Assembly: GCA_963556145.1 (NCBI GenBank)
Contig: OY744462.1
Location: 2,790,001-2,854,000, forward strand
Origin: Hygrocybe punicea
Lineage: Eukaryota; Basidiomycota; Agaricomycetes; Agaricales; Hygrophoraceae
Length of the DNA: 64,000 nucleotides
Direction: 5' to 3'
How positions within the stretch are numbered: position 1 is the stretch's first letter; the number at the start of each line of letters is the position of its first letter. Shown piece after piece: positions 23,062-33,499 of this stretch. The translations under genes and the position numbers were made by a program. The notes beneath the pieces are model-generated. The model ran no database searches. It had not been told where the DNA came from and saw only the letters and a list, made by a program, of their open reading frames with translations.

Positions 23062-24687
23062 TGTTACATTTTTCAACTCCGCAACTCCGATTCCGACTCC
23101 ACTACCCACGATGACGATTCCACTTTACCATACCTTCCTTTTTCGTTCCCCTTTACCTTTTGTCTTCTTTTGGACATTGTTGTTTATTCTTGTCCTTGTT
23201 CTCTTTTCTTCCTTTCTTCTTCTAGAACAATCCAGACCGACCATGGACACATCCCCACGTTACCTTGCTGTACCCGAATAGTCTCCTTGCCAACGGACAT
23301 CATCGCTATTGTCTTTTCCCTCACCCTGACATATTGTTGACTTCATCCCACGACAAACCGATTCACAATGGCTGTACTCCCGACACAGCTCATTACCGTA
23401 ATTGTTATTGGCAGCATTGCCATCACCTTCCTGATCGGTTTCTACTTTGTTATGATCTATCTTTGGCATCGGCATCGAAACCCTTCCGCCATTGATACTT
23501 CTGACTTCCACCTCAACAATATCTCGACACGTAATTGACAATTGCCATTCCCGGATATATGGTTTCCACTTTCGTATTCTGTGCCTACCATTATCCTCCC
23601 TGACGATCCGATGACATTCCTCACCTGCACGCATGCCCTGGACAATCCTCGATCACGGGACATTTCACTGTTCTCTCTAATCCGACCATTGCCGAAGCAC
23701 ATTCTTTTGGACTTCGACCACAGACCATACGACATCCCAAACAGTGAACCAACCCCTATCGCATATTGTTCGCACGACACCGCTTCAATGCAGTACCCGA
23801 CGACTTGTTCCCACAGCTTGTCACTCGTGCCATGACTCGAAACCTGGACCCACATTCATTTAACCTTTTCCATCTATAACCTTGATATCTCCCACACTCG
23901 TTTACAATGATACCCTTTCTTGGACGAATACCGACATCAAGTGGACCTTCTTGTTCCACAAACAGGACAAGACATCGCTCCTCGATACGTCATCAACACA
24001 GACATCGTCATCCGGTACAGCTTGTGCTGTTCACATGTCTGACCTCGACTAGCCCACTGTCCTAGTTGGTTTTTTCCTCTATACATTCCTTCATTTTCTT
24101 TCATACCAACCTTGCCACTATATCCATGCTACCTCAAGACACTCTCATTGCCAACCCCACACTGGACGATACCCATCTTTGACCCGACCGTGCAACGCAC
24201 TTGCCTGTTACAGCAAGTGTAGACCCCGAATTGGCAATTCTGCTTGTCACATGATCCGATGACAAATCATCCGAGTCATCCGGACCTCTTCTATCCTCAA
24301 TGACACCCGGGCCTCCAGTTGGATCGCGAGAACATCGACATGAGGACGCCTCATGTACGCCTCATGGTGAACACATGGTAGAGTTGGACATGTTGTGGCT
24401 TCATGGTTGTATTCCTATTTACCTCCCCTCAAGACCAGCCACTATATGTACTGTTCTTGTTGTTGGTTCGGACTTTTTCTTCTTTTCCTTTCCTTACGTT
24501 TAGTCTGGTTCTTGGGGCAGACCCCCTTGTCTTGGGTAACCCCCACGGCTCGCAATGACTTTAGACCATGAACCTCCCCCCTTGTAGCAGTGTTATCTAT
24601 CAATGTAACTGCTGTTCTCTCCTCTGGAAACCGCCCCCCTGTTAAGTTGATTGTTGCCGGAGCCCGCTGCAGAAGCGATCCGTAACA
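23062..24687. repeat. Left LTR, 1,626 bp
   Basis: Bounded by TGTTAC and GTAACA. Contains a 56-codon membrane-protein-like ORF at 23368. Copy offset to the right LTR is 4,701 bp throughout. Confidence 0.92.
23368..23538 (+). CDS. Small putative membrane protein encoded in the LTR
   Basis: ATG at 23368, TGA at 23536-23538, 56 codons. The start MAVLPTQ is followed by one strongly hydrophobic segment of about 26 residues (LITVIVIGSIAITFLIGF and beyond, to YLW) and then a basic HRHRN, a classic single-pass membrane layout with a positive cytosolic edge. An identical copy is in the right LTR. No known retrotransposon protein was recognised. It could be chance, but the composition stands out from neighbouring frames. 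Expression is unproven. Confidence 0.35.
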   Translation: MAVLPTQLITVIVIGSIAITFLIGFYFVMIYLWHRHRNPSAIDTSDFHLNNISTRN

Positions 24688-25698
24688 AAAGACTAAACGT
24701 TTCCCAACTCCCCCGACAATCAACTTTCGACATGAACCAATGGACCCCTCCTCTCTCCCTCGTCCTCCCCTACACCCTCTCCCTCTCCTCCTCCTCTCGA
24801 CTTTATTCCTCTCTCAACCCTGACCCCACACGAATGGACGAACGAACGATGCTAGCCTGTTATTGATGCAGACCTGAAATCTGTTGATGTACACTAGCCA
24901 CCCGGACCCCTGAACGAATGTTGAATACTCCGAATGGTCAACCTCAAGACTGCCGCCCTGCGAATTATTTATGGTTTATCCATAATAATTGCTCAAGCCC
25001 AATCCTGGAACCCAAGTTGTAATAAACCCCTGACTAACGTCACCACCGTCATTCCGCTACTTCAATACGATAATTACGACATGAAATGATGCAATGGACA
25101 AGACTTGTCATTGCCCCAGATGCAGAAGGGCACTGCTAGACAAACCAATTGCCTTAGGTATCTCACCTTCATGAATCAAATATGTTTTGGTTGTACCAGA
25201 CATATTACGACTCCCTCTCCCTGGACGAACTGAAATCAACGAACCCTTCAAACCGCCTTCCTACTCTTCCTTCAACCTCCTCCCTCCCATCTCCTCACCA
25301 AATGCAGAAAGCCCAGAGAAAGCCAGTATGCAAATGAAACCCCGAATCCTGTAATGACCTGTACATGTAACAAAGAGAAGTGGTTGATCTTAGTAGTCTG
25401 TTGGAACAGATGAAAGGGGACCCTCTTTGTTTGACATGGATGAACGAACCACCAAGATGATAATGATTGTCATTAACGGAACACATACAACATACCACTC
25501 CTTACCAATTTGGATAGCGCGGATCGGCATATCAGGTGATATCCCGCAACACACCCTCTTTACTAGAAGTTTGATCCCCGATCATACATACGAATCCACG
25601 AGGCAACCAAGACCCTGGTACATGGATCGATCACTGGAAACTCCGACACAATGCTGACAACGAGGCATGGTAATTACCGAAGACGGAAAACTTCTTAA
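24688..25698. other. LTR element interior, 5' part, no gene recognised
   Basis: A short frame MNQWTPPLSLVLPYTLSLSS begins at 24732 (45 codons) and stops at 24866. The remainder has no long frame. Base composition is pyrimidine-rich on plus. Confidence 0.4.
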
Positions 25699-25797
25699 CA
25701 CCACCCACTTGTCGTCACCCTGGCCAACCTTTGCCCCCCAGACCATCCGTACCCATGGCCTGACCGCCGGTCCTGGAGTGACCCCTACGTTTGGTGT

Positions 25798-26127
25798 TTG
25801 CTCGACCGTCCTGACGACTGGGTCGACTATATTAGTTGGAACGATCCTCGCATCCCCCACCTGGTCACCATCCACGATATTTTCCTTGGTCCTATCTTAC
25901 AGGAACTACATCGACTTCGTAACCGTCTACGGCCTACCGCACAAAGAAATCATCGCATCCAGACCCTCATTCACGAATTACAAGTTCTCCTCGACTTTGA
26001 CGTACCATTCCATCGACTTGTTGTTCGCATCCCCGCTCCTCGTCTTGCACCCGTACCCCAGAATCATCGTGACACACGTATCGTCCAGCATCCTCGACAC
26101 CGTCCCCACCGTCGACATCGACAATGA
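25798..26127 (+). CDS. LTR element ORF 1, unknown
   Basis: 109 codons from the ATG at 25798; the frame is open from 25699. It includes DDWVDYISWNDPRIPHLVTI and an Arg/His-rich C-terminus. No gag zinc knuckle or pol motif. Its TGA stop overlaps the ATG of the next frame in an ATGA quartet. It may be a gag relic or a new cargo gene; function not known. Confidence 0.35.
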   Translation: MLDRPDDWVDYISWNDPRIPHLVTIHDIFLGPILQELHRLRNRLRPTAQRNHRIQTLIHELQVLLDFDVPFHRLVVRIPAPRLAPVPQNHRDTRIVQHPRHRPHRRHRQ

Positions 26128-26615
26128 GTCTCGACGTACCCTTTATCTTCGATGATCTGGACAATGAGCTATATTTTGGTGCAGTGAACATTTGCGGTGA
26201 AGAACATCCGACTCCCCCCATTGATGACTTTGATGCGTACATGGACAGTCTCACTGATCTCCCGACACCCCCTCGAAAAGTAACCCACCGACTGCATATA
26301 GAGATGGATGATGAATACCGAGCATGGTTGTATTCTCCACCTCTTGTCTCGCTCCAAACCCAGTCACGTCGCCGCTCTCCACTTCTTCCCCAATCCCAGA
26401 AAAAGAAACTCGACCGTGCACACCGTTCTGACGGCCATAACATGCAGAACAAACGCTCGAGACATGGGACCAAAGAACCCGATTATCATCGTCATGCCTT
26501 ATTTCGTGCAATGCATGAGCGTATGGTGAAGGGGAAGGAGAATGACATCCATGGATTGGATTGGAGATTGATGTTGTTTGTGAAAGGATACACCCCCGTC
26601 ATGTATGATTCATAG
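26124..26615 (+). CDS. LTR element ORF 2, unknown
   Basis: 163 codons from the ATG at 26124, overlapping ORF 1 by ATGA. The N-terminus is acidic (FIFDDLDNELYFG, DDFDAYMDSLTDLPTPP), the middle basic (QSRRRSPLLPQSQKKKLDR), and the end has RAMHERMVKGKENDIHGLDW. No enzyme domain seen. It is the best-behaved frame in the element's interior. Confidence 0.4.
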   Translation: MSLDVPFIFDDLDNELYFGAVNICGEEHPTPPIDDFDAYMDSLTDLPTPPRKVTHRLHIEMDDEYRAWLYSPPLVSLQTQSRRRSPLLPQSQKKKLDRAHRSDGHNMQNKRSRHGTKEPDYHRHALFRAMHERMVKGKENDIHGLDWRLMLFVKGYTPVMYDS

Positions 26616-26759
26616 AATGGACTTTCCCCTGTATGCAAACAACCTCGACATTATTTACACCAACGAAAACACCCAGAAGAAGAAACAGAATACCCAGAAA
26701 CAGAAGAGAAGAAACAGAAATGGAATGGACAGATGGAACATGACCATAGAGAAACATGT

Positions 26760-26875
26760 AGCAGGTTCTCTCACCGGCTATAAAAATAAGAGACGAAGCA
26801 GCAGGTTCTCTCACCGGCTATACAAATAAGAGATGAAACAGCAGGTTCTCTCACCAGCTATATAAGTAAGAGATG
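26760..26875 (+). repeat. Three tandem 40-bp repeats in LTR element
   Basis: Each unit starts GCAGGTTCTCTCACC(G/A)GCTA and ends TAAGAGA(T/C)GAA. Tandem direct repeats upstream of the 3' LTR. Confidence 0.8.
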
Positions 26876-27762
26876 AATATCCGAAATGATATAAAATCTA
26901 CGATCCCCAGACGCATGCATGATCGCTATAAGCCATAGAACAAACCTTGATGTCTATGGACACCAAAACCGAACCAGAAGGATACTGGTTATCAAACCAA
27001 TGACCTCCAATCCCATGTGGAAAGGAACCCGATGTGCTGCTGACCAGTAATGCAGTAAATGCACCAGAAAAAGAAACGATGAAGAATGAATCCCCATCCG
27101 AAATCCTTTGCCAATGTATAACTTGGAACTGGCAACTCTTTCACCTTCCTTATCCCGAATTCCCAAACATCTTCTGACCGACACCAGACCCTGTTGCATT
27201 CATGGAATATGAAGAAATCTCGCACACCATTTGAGTGTAGGAAATCCACGATCAGTCAACAACACCGATATCTGAAACGATATAAATCTATGCCCATTCA
27301 AATGTCCGTAATGACTATAAACTTCTGACTCCCAGAACTCTCTGACATCCAGAACTCCCTCATCCCAAAAAATGCCGACCACCTAATTCTCTTTGAACCG
27401 AAAACCCTGAATGAACACCTGGACCCCGACAACCCCTCACTCCTTCCAACCCCGACACCCTTGACGATTTAATGACAAAGAAACAACAACCCCTGATTAT
27501 TGAAAATGACAAAAAATGACAAAATACAATTGGACGAACCCAGATATATTTCTTTTGAAACCCTTGTAACTCAGTAACGTCTTCATGATTCAATGACCTT
27601 TGGACTGACATTTTTTCCTTCTTCATGTCTTTGATTTCTTGCCGACCTTGATCATGTCGTTAAACTGTCTGTTCTTTCCTTGTATTTTTTTCCTTGTTCT
27701 TTGTTTCCCTTGTTCTTTGTTCTTCCGGTTAATCGGGACGATTCCCCTTGTTCCGGGGGTAT
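26876..27762. other. LTR element interior, 3' part, no gene recognised
   Basis: Only short frames on both strands. A motif ATCCGAAATGATATAAA-like recurs at about 26879 and 27270, suggesting an old duplication. Ends with the G-rich tract next to the right LTR. Confidence 0.4.
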
Positions 27763-29388
27763 TGTTACATTTTTCAACTCCGCAACTCCGATTCCGACTC
27801 CACTACCCACGATGACGATTCCACTTTACCATACCTTCCTTTTTCGTTCCCCTTTACCTTTTGTCTTCTTTTGGACATTGTTGTTTATTCTTGTCCTTGT
27901 TCTCTTTTCTTCCTTTCTTCTTCTAGAACAATCCAGACCGACCATGGACACATCCCCACGTTACCTTGCTGTACCCGAATAGTCTCCTTGCCAACGGACA
28001 TCATCGCTATTGTCTTTTCCCTCACCCTGACATATTGTTGACTTCATCCCACGACAAACCGATTCACAATGGCTGTACTCCCGACACAGCTCATTACCGT
28101 AATTGTTATTGGCAGCATTGCCATCACCTTCCTGATCGGTTTCTACTTTGTTATGATCTATCTTTGGCATCGGCATCGAAACCCTTCCGCCATTGATACT
28201 TCTGACTTCCACCTCAACAATATCTCGACACGTAATTGACAATTGCCATTCCCGGATATATGGTTTCCACTTTCGTATTCTGTGCCTACCATTATCCTCC
28301 CTGACGATCCGATGACATTCCTCACCTGCACGCATGCCCTGGACAATCCTCGATCACGGGACATTTCACTGTTCTCTCTAATCCGACCATTGCCGAAGCA
28401 CATTCTTTTGGACTTCGACCACAGACCATACGACATCCCAAACAGTGAACCAACCCCTATCGCATATTGTTCGCACGACACCGCTTCAATGCAGTACCCG
28501 ACGACTTGTTCCCACAGCTTGTCACTCGTGCCATGACTCGAAACCTGGACCCACATTCATTTAACCTTTTCCATCTATAACCTTGATATCTCCCACACTC
28601 GTTTACAATGATACCCTTTCTTGGACGAATACCGACATCAAGTGGACCTTCTTGTTCCACAAACAGGACAAGACATCGCTCCTCGATACGTCATCAACAC
28701 AGACATCGTCATCCGGTACAGCTTGTGCTGTTCACATGTCTGACCTCGACTAGCCCACTGTCCTAGTTGGTTTTTTCCTCTATACATTCCTTCATTTTCT
28801 TTCATACCAACCTTGCCACTATATCCATGCTACCTCAAGACACTCTCATTGCCAACCCCACACTGGACGATACCCATCTTTGACCCGACCGTGCAACGCA
28901 CTTGCCTGTTACAGCAAGTGTAGACCCCGAATTGGCAATTCTGCTTGTCACATGATCCGATGACAAATCATCCGAGTCATCCGGACCTCTTCTATCCTCA
29001 ATGACACCCGGGCCTCCAGTTGGATCGCGAGAACATCGACATGAGGACGCCTCATGTACGCCTCATGGTGAACACATGGTAGAGTTGGACATGTTGTGGC
29101 TTCATGGTTGTATTCCTATTTACCTCCCCTCAAGACCAGCCACTATATGTACTGTTCTTGTTGTTGGTTCGGACTTTTTCTTCTTTTCCTTTCCTTACGT
29201 TTAGTCTGGTTCTTGGGGCAGACCCCCTTGTCTTGGGTAACCCCCACGGCTCGCAATGACTTTAGACCATGAACCTCCCCCCTTGTAGCAGTGTTATCTA
29301 TCAATGTAACTGCTGTTCTCTCCTCTGGAAACCGCCCCCCTGTTAAGTTGATTGTTGCCGGAGCCCGCTGCAGAAGCGATCCGTAACA
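27763..29388. repeat. Right LTR, 1,626 bp
   Basis: Appears identical to the left LTR at an offset of 4,701 bp, including the 56-codon membrane-like ORF (28069-28239). Confidence 0.92.
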
Positions 29389-29393
29389 GATAA

Positions 29394-29530
29394 CCAGGTA
29401 GCGTGAGCGATGGGTTCTGCCAATTTGCCTGTGCCGGTCTCGAAGGTCCAGTGAGACCCACCCTTTTCAAGAGCTGGAGACCCTACACAGTGGATTGCGG
29501 CGGGTTGGGCGGATTGGAATCGGACATGTT
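29394..29530 (-). pseudogene. Probable 5' exon of the unknown gene cut by the LTR element
   Basis: The minus frame reads HWTFETGTGKLAEPIAHATW up to the element's target site and could continue after excision into the 23045 exon. A possible start is MSDSNPPNPPQST at about 29530. Assignment is tentative because the splice pattern is unclear. Confidence 0.35.
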
Positions 29531-29633
29531 AACTTGGAGATTGTTCTCAGATACCCTGCAGTTATAAATTGGAGACAATTGATAGAGGCCTTTGGTGAGC
29601 GGCATCCATCATCCTCGAAACACATATAAGAAC

Positions 29634-30128
29634 ACAATTTCCACTGGCAGGCAGTACCATGGTGAGCCTGTGAGCGGTTGTTGTCCACGAAACTAGGGAG
29701 CCTACAGCATTCAATTGATACATCCTGACACTGCTTAATCGCAACAATAAGCTTGATAATCAAAACAGGCACTACAATTACACATTTTATCCTACATATC
29801 TACTATGCGAGACTTGGAGATGGGAGTCGGAAAGTAAGAAGAAAAGCTTCATGTAAGCAACTACCGAATTGTTTTGTGGTGATGTATTTTGCACTTGCCA
29901 AATCCATCACCACAAAACATCAGTGGCTTTGATTACATAAGCCTTTCCACTTGTCTTTGTCTCACCATAAAGCGGCGCTGCTGCATCGTTAGTGTAGCTC
30001 TAGTAGAACCTAGTACATAAAAATTAATAGAATGACTACCAAACACCTGAATTACGATGGATCTCAAATGGTCATGAGCAGCTCGGTCAGGCATACAAAG
30101 AACGACAGCAAGTTATTATTGTTATTCC
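29634..30128 (+). repeat. Dispersed repeat, copy 2 (uninterrupted)
   Basis: Matches 2495-2766 joined directly to 3605-3826. It shows the pre-insertion state of the 838-bp solo LTR. No coding content. Confidence 0.85.
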
Positions 30129-30199
30129 TCTATCTGTTGTTTGAAGCGACTCAATTCTGATCAGGACAACAGGTTTCACAATTGGTTGCTCGTCGTTGG

Positions 30200-31636
30200 T
30201 AAGGCATGACAGGGGTTACCCTTGAGTATTTTTTTCTGGACCCTTACCCCTACCCGTGAACACCGTACCTGTACGGGAACGGGTGCGGTATTACCACAGT
30301 TTTGGGTGGGTTACCATGGGTTACCACAGGTTTGTGTGGGTTCACTCAGTTTTTTCTATAGAAATATATATTTATGTATATAACTATACCAAGAAACACC
30401 TCCACTCGCGTTTGGAGCGAGGGAGGGGGGAGCGGTAGCCGTAGTCACTGAGAACGAAACAAAGAAATCCTCCGCTCGCTTTTGGAGCGAGGGAGGGGGT
30501 GGGTGTCGCCATTGTTGTCGCCATTGCCAAGGAGAGACGAACATGGATGCGACAGATGAAGAAACCCCTCCACTTGCATTGGGAGCAAGGGAGGGGTGGT
30601 GGTGGTGGCCGTAGTTGCATAGAACAAAACAAGAGACCCCTCCACTCGCGTTTGCAGCAAGGAAGGGAGGGGGTCGTCGTCACCTAGAATAGAAACTGTC
30701 CACTCGTGTTTGGAGCGAGGGAGGGGTGGTTGTGGTCGTAGTCGCATAGAACGTGAACAAAATTCCCTCCACTCGCGTTTGGAGCAAGGGAGGGATCGCC
30801 ATCGTCGTCGTTGTCCCCTAGAACAGTAGCAGAGACCCCCCACCCGCGTTTGCAGCAAGGGAGGGGGTGGTTGTCGCTGTCATTGCCCATAACAGAAGCA
30901 CGAACCCCTCCGCTCCCGTTTGGAGCAAGGGAGGGGGTGGTAGTGACGACCAATGCCAGATCAAGTCGTCGGGGCAATGGGCAATGTCTCACCCCAGGAA
31001 TGGAATGAACGAGGGGGGTGTGGTGCATGGAGCCACCGAGAACGAAGAGACGAACCCCTCCGCTCGTGTTTGGAGCAAGGGAGGGGTTGGCGACGGTGGT
31101 TGTTGATTAGATCTAGAAGATATAACCCCTCCACTCGCGTTTGCAGCGAGGGAGGGGAGGGGGTGGTGTTGGCCATCACCGCCGTCGTCATCGCCCAGAA
31201 CCGAAGAACACCCCTCTGCTCGCGTTTGCAGCGAGGGAGGGGAGGGGGTAGAGTTGGCGTCATTGCATTGAGGGAGGGGTGGTGTTGGCCATCGTTGTCA
31301 TCATCGTTAGAAGAGAAGTACACCCCCCGCTTGCGTTTGCAGCGAGGGAGGGCATCATCATCATCATCGTCGTCGCCTAGAATAGAACCAGAAACCCCCA
31401 CTCACCTCGCATTTGGGGCGATGGTGGGGGTTGGCGCATGAAATGAGACATGTCGTGAGTGATCAACAACGTCAAGTGACCACTCACCTGACCGGAATGC
31501 CGGTACCGGCATACCCATAACACCGTGGAAAAGGGTACGGTATTGCCTGGGTATGCCAATCCAGTACCCGTACCCATACCCGAGCGTACCCGTTTCTGGA
31601 TACACATGGTGTTACCTGTACCCGTGTCATGCCTTA
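30200..31636. mobile_element. hAT-type non-autonomous element with minisatellite cargo, 1,437 bp
   Basis: Ends TAAGGCATGACAGGGGTTAC...GTACCCGTGTCATGCCTTA form an inverted repeat, flanked by the 8-bp duplication GTCGTTGG (30192-30199, 31637-31644). Subterminal DNA carries repeats of GGTACGGTAT/TACCCGTACC on both sides. The core is a minisatellite. It lies shortly upstream of the F-box gene's 5' part. Confidence 0.9.
30390..31435 (+). repeat. Minisatellite inside the hAT-type element
   Basis: About thirteen units of roughly 60-150 bp, each anchored by CACTCGCGTTTGGAGCGAGG or a variant, then GGAGGGG and a GTCGTC-type tract. Open frames across it on both strands are repeat artefacts. Confidence 0.85.
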
Positions 31637-31670
31637 GTCGTTGGGCCTATGACGATATTGGCTATGAGTG

Positions 31671-31677
31671 TATATAA
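31671..31677 (+). promoter_or_regulatory. TATA-like box upstream of the F-box gene
   Basis: TATATAA lies about 240 bp before the first candidate ATG of the F-box gene (31911). The hAT-type element ends 35 bp upstream, so it separates this box from any distal elements. Inference only. Confidence 0.35.
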
Positions 31678-31910
31678 GGCTGTATCTGCCGTGAATTCAG
31701 CAATACATATCAGAATGGGATCCTCTCTCAGCCGACTTCTCCCTCCAAGCCTTGAAACAATTGTTGCACTCCTCACACTCCTCACTCAAAATTGCCTATC
31801 TTACCAGTCCTTTCTATCGTTGCATGCTTTCAGGCCTTCGGTATGTAGATGAGCTGAAATATGTGATTGATGACACTAAACATCAGCTTAGAATAAACGC
31901 AAATGCAAAG

Positions 31911-32658
31911 TGATGGAAGATTTGTGTGGTGATGGGCGTCCCGCAAAGAAAACGTCATATGCTTGGTCAGATAACTCAGGGGAGCCATCCAGCCATCATA
32001 CATCAGTGAGTACGCCAAGAACTACCCTCCATCAACATTCATCAGGTCGTCAGGTTGCACTGTCTGGAAGCTTGAAGCGAAAGGCTTGTGAAGGTTCAGA
32101 CTACCCTTCACTACCCATCTCATTGGTCTTTCCAGTATGTACATGATTCGAAAGATGTTATTGACACTCAAACATCAATTCAGGAAAAACACCCACACAA
32201 TGTGATGGAGGATTTCTGTGGTGATGGGCATCCCACAAAGAAAACATCATCAGATCGTCAGGTTGCACTGTCTAGAAGCTTGAAGCGAAAGGCTTGTGAG
32301 GATGTAGACGACAACCGCCTGTCTAAGAAGATTGCGGTGAGATTAGCAATCTCATTGGTCCTGTTGGACATATTTATCGAAGGACATCTTTATAGCTTAT
32401 TGACTCTTCCACACCGAAAACTCCCTCGTTACCGGTAGAGCTCTGTTTGATGGTCAGCAAATTCATTGATGACACAACCCTCCACCGACTGATGACCGTC
32501 TCCCATTTGTTCTGTGAGATCTTCGCTGCATCATACTTTAAATGCCATGGCCTCAAATTTCCAGGAGGATTTGCCATTCTTACGATCATGACACTTCCAC
32601 AATTCACAGCCCTGTATGTTTGGTGTCGGTCTCGCTATTTCAAGAAACTGGACAGCGT
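31911..32658 (+). pseudogene. F-box protein, 5' part
   Basis: A candidate start at 31911 (MEDLCGDGRPAKKTSYAWSD) leads to RQVALSGSLKRKACEG. The same coding segment is repeated in altered form at about 32203 (MEDFCGDGHPTKKTS...RQVALSRSLKRKACEDVDD), so the 5' exon is partly duplicated. After an intron ending TTATAG at about 32396, the exon reads TPSLPVELCLMVSKFIDDTT, LHRLMTVSHLFCEIFAASYF and ALYVWCRSRYFKKLDS. The motif LPVELCLMVSKFIDD...LMTVSHLF is the F-box that binds Skp1. The frame ends at LTR b at 32659; the rest of the gene is at 18917-17783 on minus. Confidence 0.82.
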
Positions 32659-33499
32659 TGAAAGGGTGCACAGCGGTAATGTGAACGGAATCAAATACCA
32701 ACTCTACCACAGTGCTGTACGAATTCTGAGGGGTTCAATCTCAATCCAAAAGGTTAATAAAAATACTCAGAGGTGCTCTGGATAGTGGCGATGATGTTTC
32801 CGATGTGCACAATGTGTGCAATGTGCGCAATGTGCGTGGCGTGTGCGAAACAGTCGGCGATGTTTTCGGCGTATATGTAGCACTTTATAGAAGGAACGCA
32901 AAGTTTAATAGAACATAGCGGAGCTATCGCATGGACAGCGCAGTAAAGAGGTGATATGATAGACTGGAATTGGGGGTATACAAGACGTCTCTCTAGTATG
33001 TAAACTATAGGGGGTATTTATGCGAAGTTGGTTGTTAGGACAATACAGGGTGAAGAAGGCAAGACAAATAGACGGTGCGCGACGGAACTATGGTGCAATA
33101 GGGATGAAATGGAACTGAAATGAAAGGTATAGCACCATGCGAAGCAATTTCCAAAATATCTAGAGGATAGGAGCTATAATGTTTGAAATAAGTGAAACAT
33201 GTCGCATAAAGACTTCCCTGGAACCGGAACGGAATTGGAATGGAATAGGGTGAATGGTATAAGCATGGATGATGTCGGAGAGGCTCGAAATATGTTTCCA
33301 AAGGGGGCCGAAGAGCTCCGAAGAAAATCGCCATAATGTCAAATTATCGCCCGTATCGCGCGCATCGTGCAGTCGCATCGCAATGGAGATACATATAAAT
33401 CGGGATGTTTTGCAATGAATCACAGCGAATCGCAGCATGTTGAAGCTAGAATAGGTCCAATAGAATGTTTCCGTGCTTAGGGACGTGCGCTGCATATCA
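32659..33499 (-). mobile_element. Solo LTR b, 841 bp
   Basis: Inverted relative to LTR a. Plus-strand ends are TGAAAGGGTGCAC and GCATATCA. Flanks GCGT (left) and TCGG (right) do not pair with each other but pair with the flanks of LTR a. A GCGCAATGTGCG-rich microsatellite patch lies near 32815-32860. Confidence 0.82.

Larger units (their letters stand above)
23062..29388. mobile_element. Complete 6.3-kb LTR retrotransposon without pol
   Basis: Two long direct repeats (23062-24687 and 27763-29388) start TGTTACATTTTTC and end GATCCGTAACA, with TGTTAC/GTAACA inverted tips. GATAA flanks both sides (23057-23061, 29389-29393). The repeats appear identical wherever compared, so insertion was very recent. 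The 3,075-bp interior lacks protease, reverse transcriptase, RNase H and integrase motifs. A G-rich tract (TTCCGGGGGTAT) lies just before the right LTR and could be the polypurine tract in plus orientation; no tRNA primer site was recognised after the left LTR. This fits a LARD-type non-autonomous element mobilised in trans. Confidence 0.9.

Noticed and set aside
23260..23855. 124- and 132-codon minus frames in both LTRs
   Set aside because: They overlap each other and the membrane-like plus frame, and show no motif; duplicates exist only because the LTR is duplicated.
24300..24503. 67-codon plus frame in both LTRs
   Set aside because: Ends in a run of aromatic residues coded by a T-rich tract; nothing suggests a protein.
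30390..31435. Regular repeats considered as a CRISPR array
   Set aside because: Units are long, variable and without unique spacers, and the source is a fungus.
30256..31441. Many open frames on both strands between 30.2 and 31.5 kb
   Set aside because: They follow a minisatellite within a hAT-type element.
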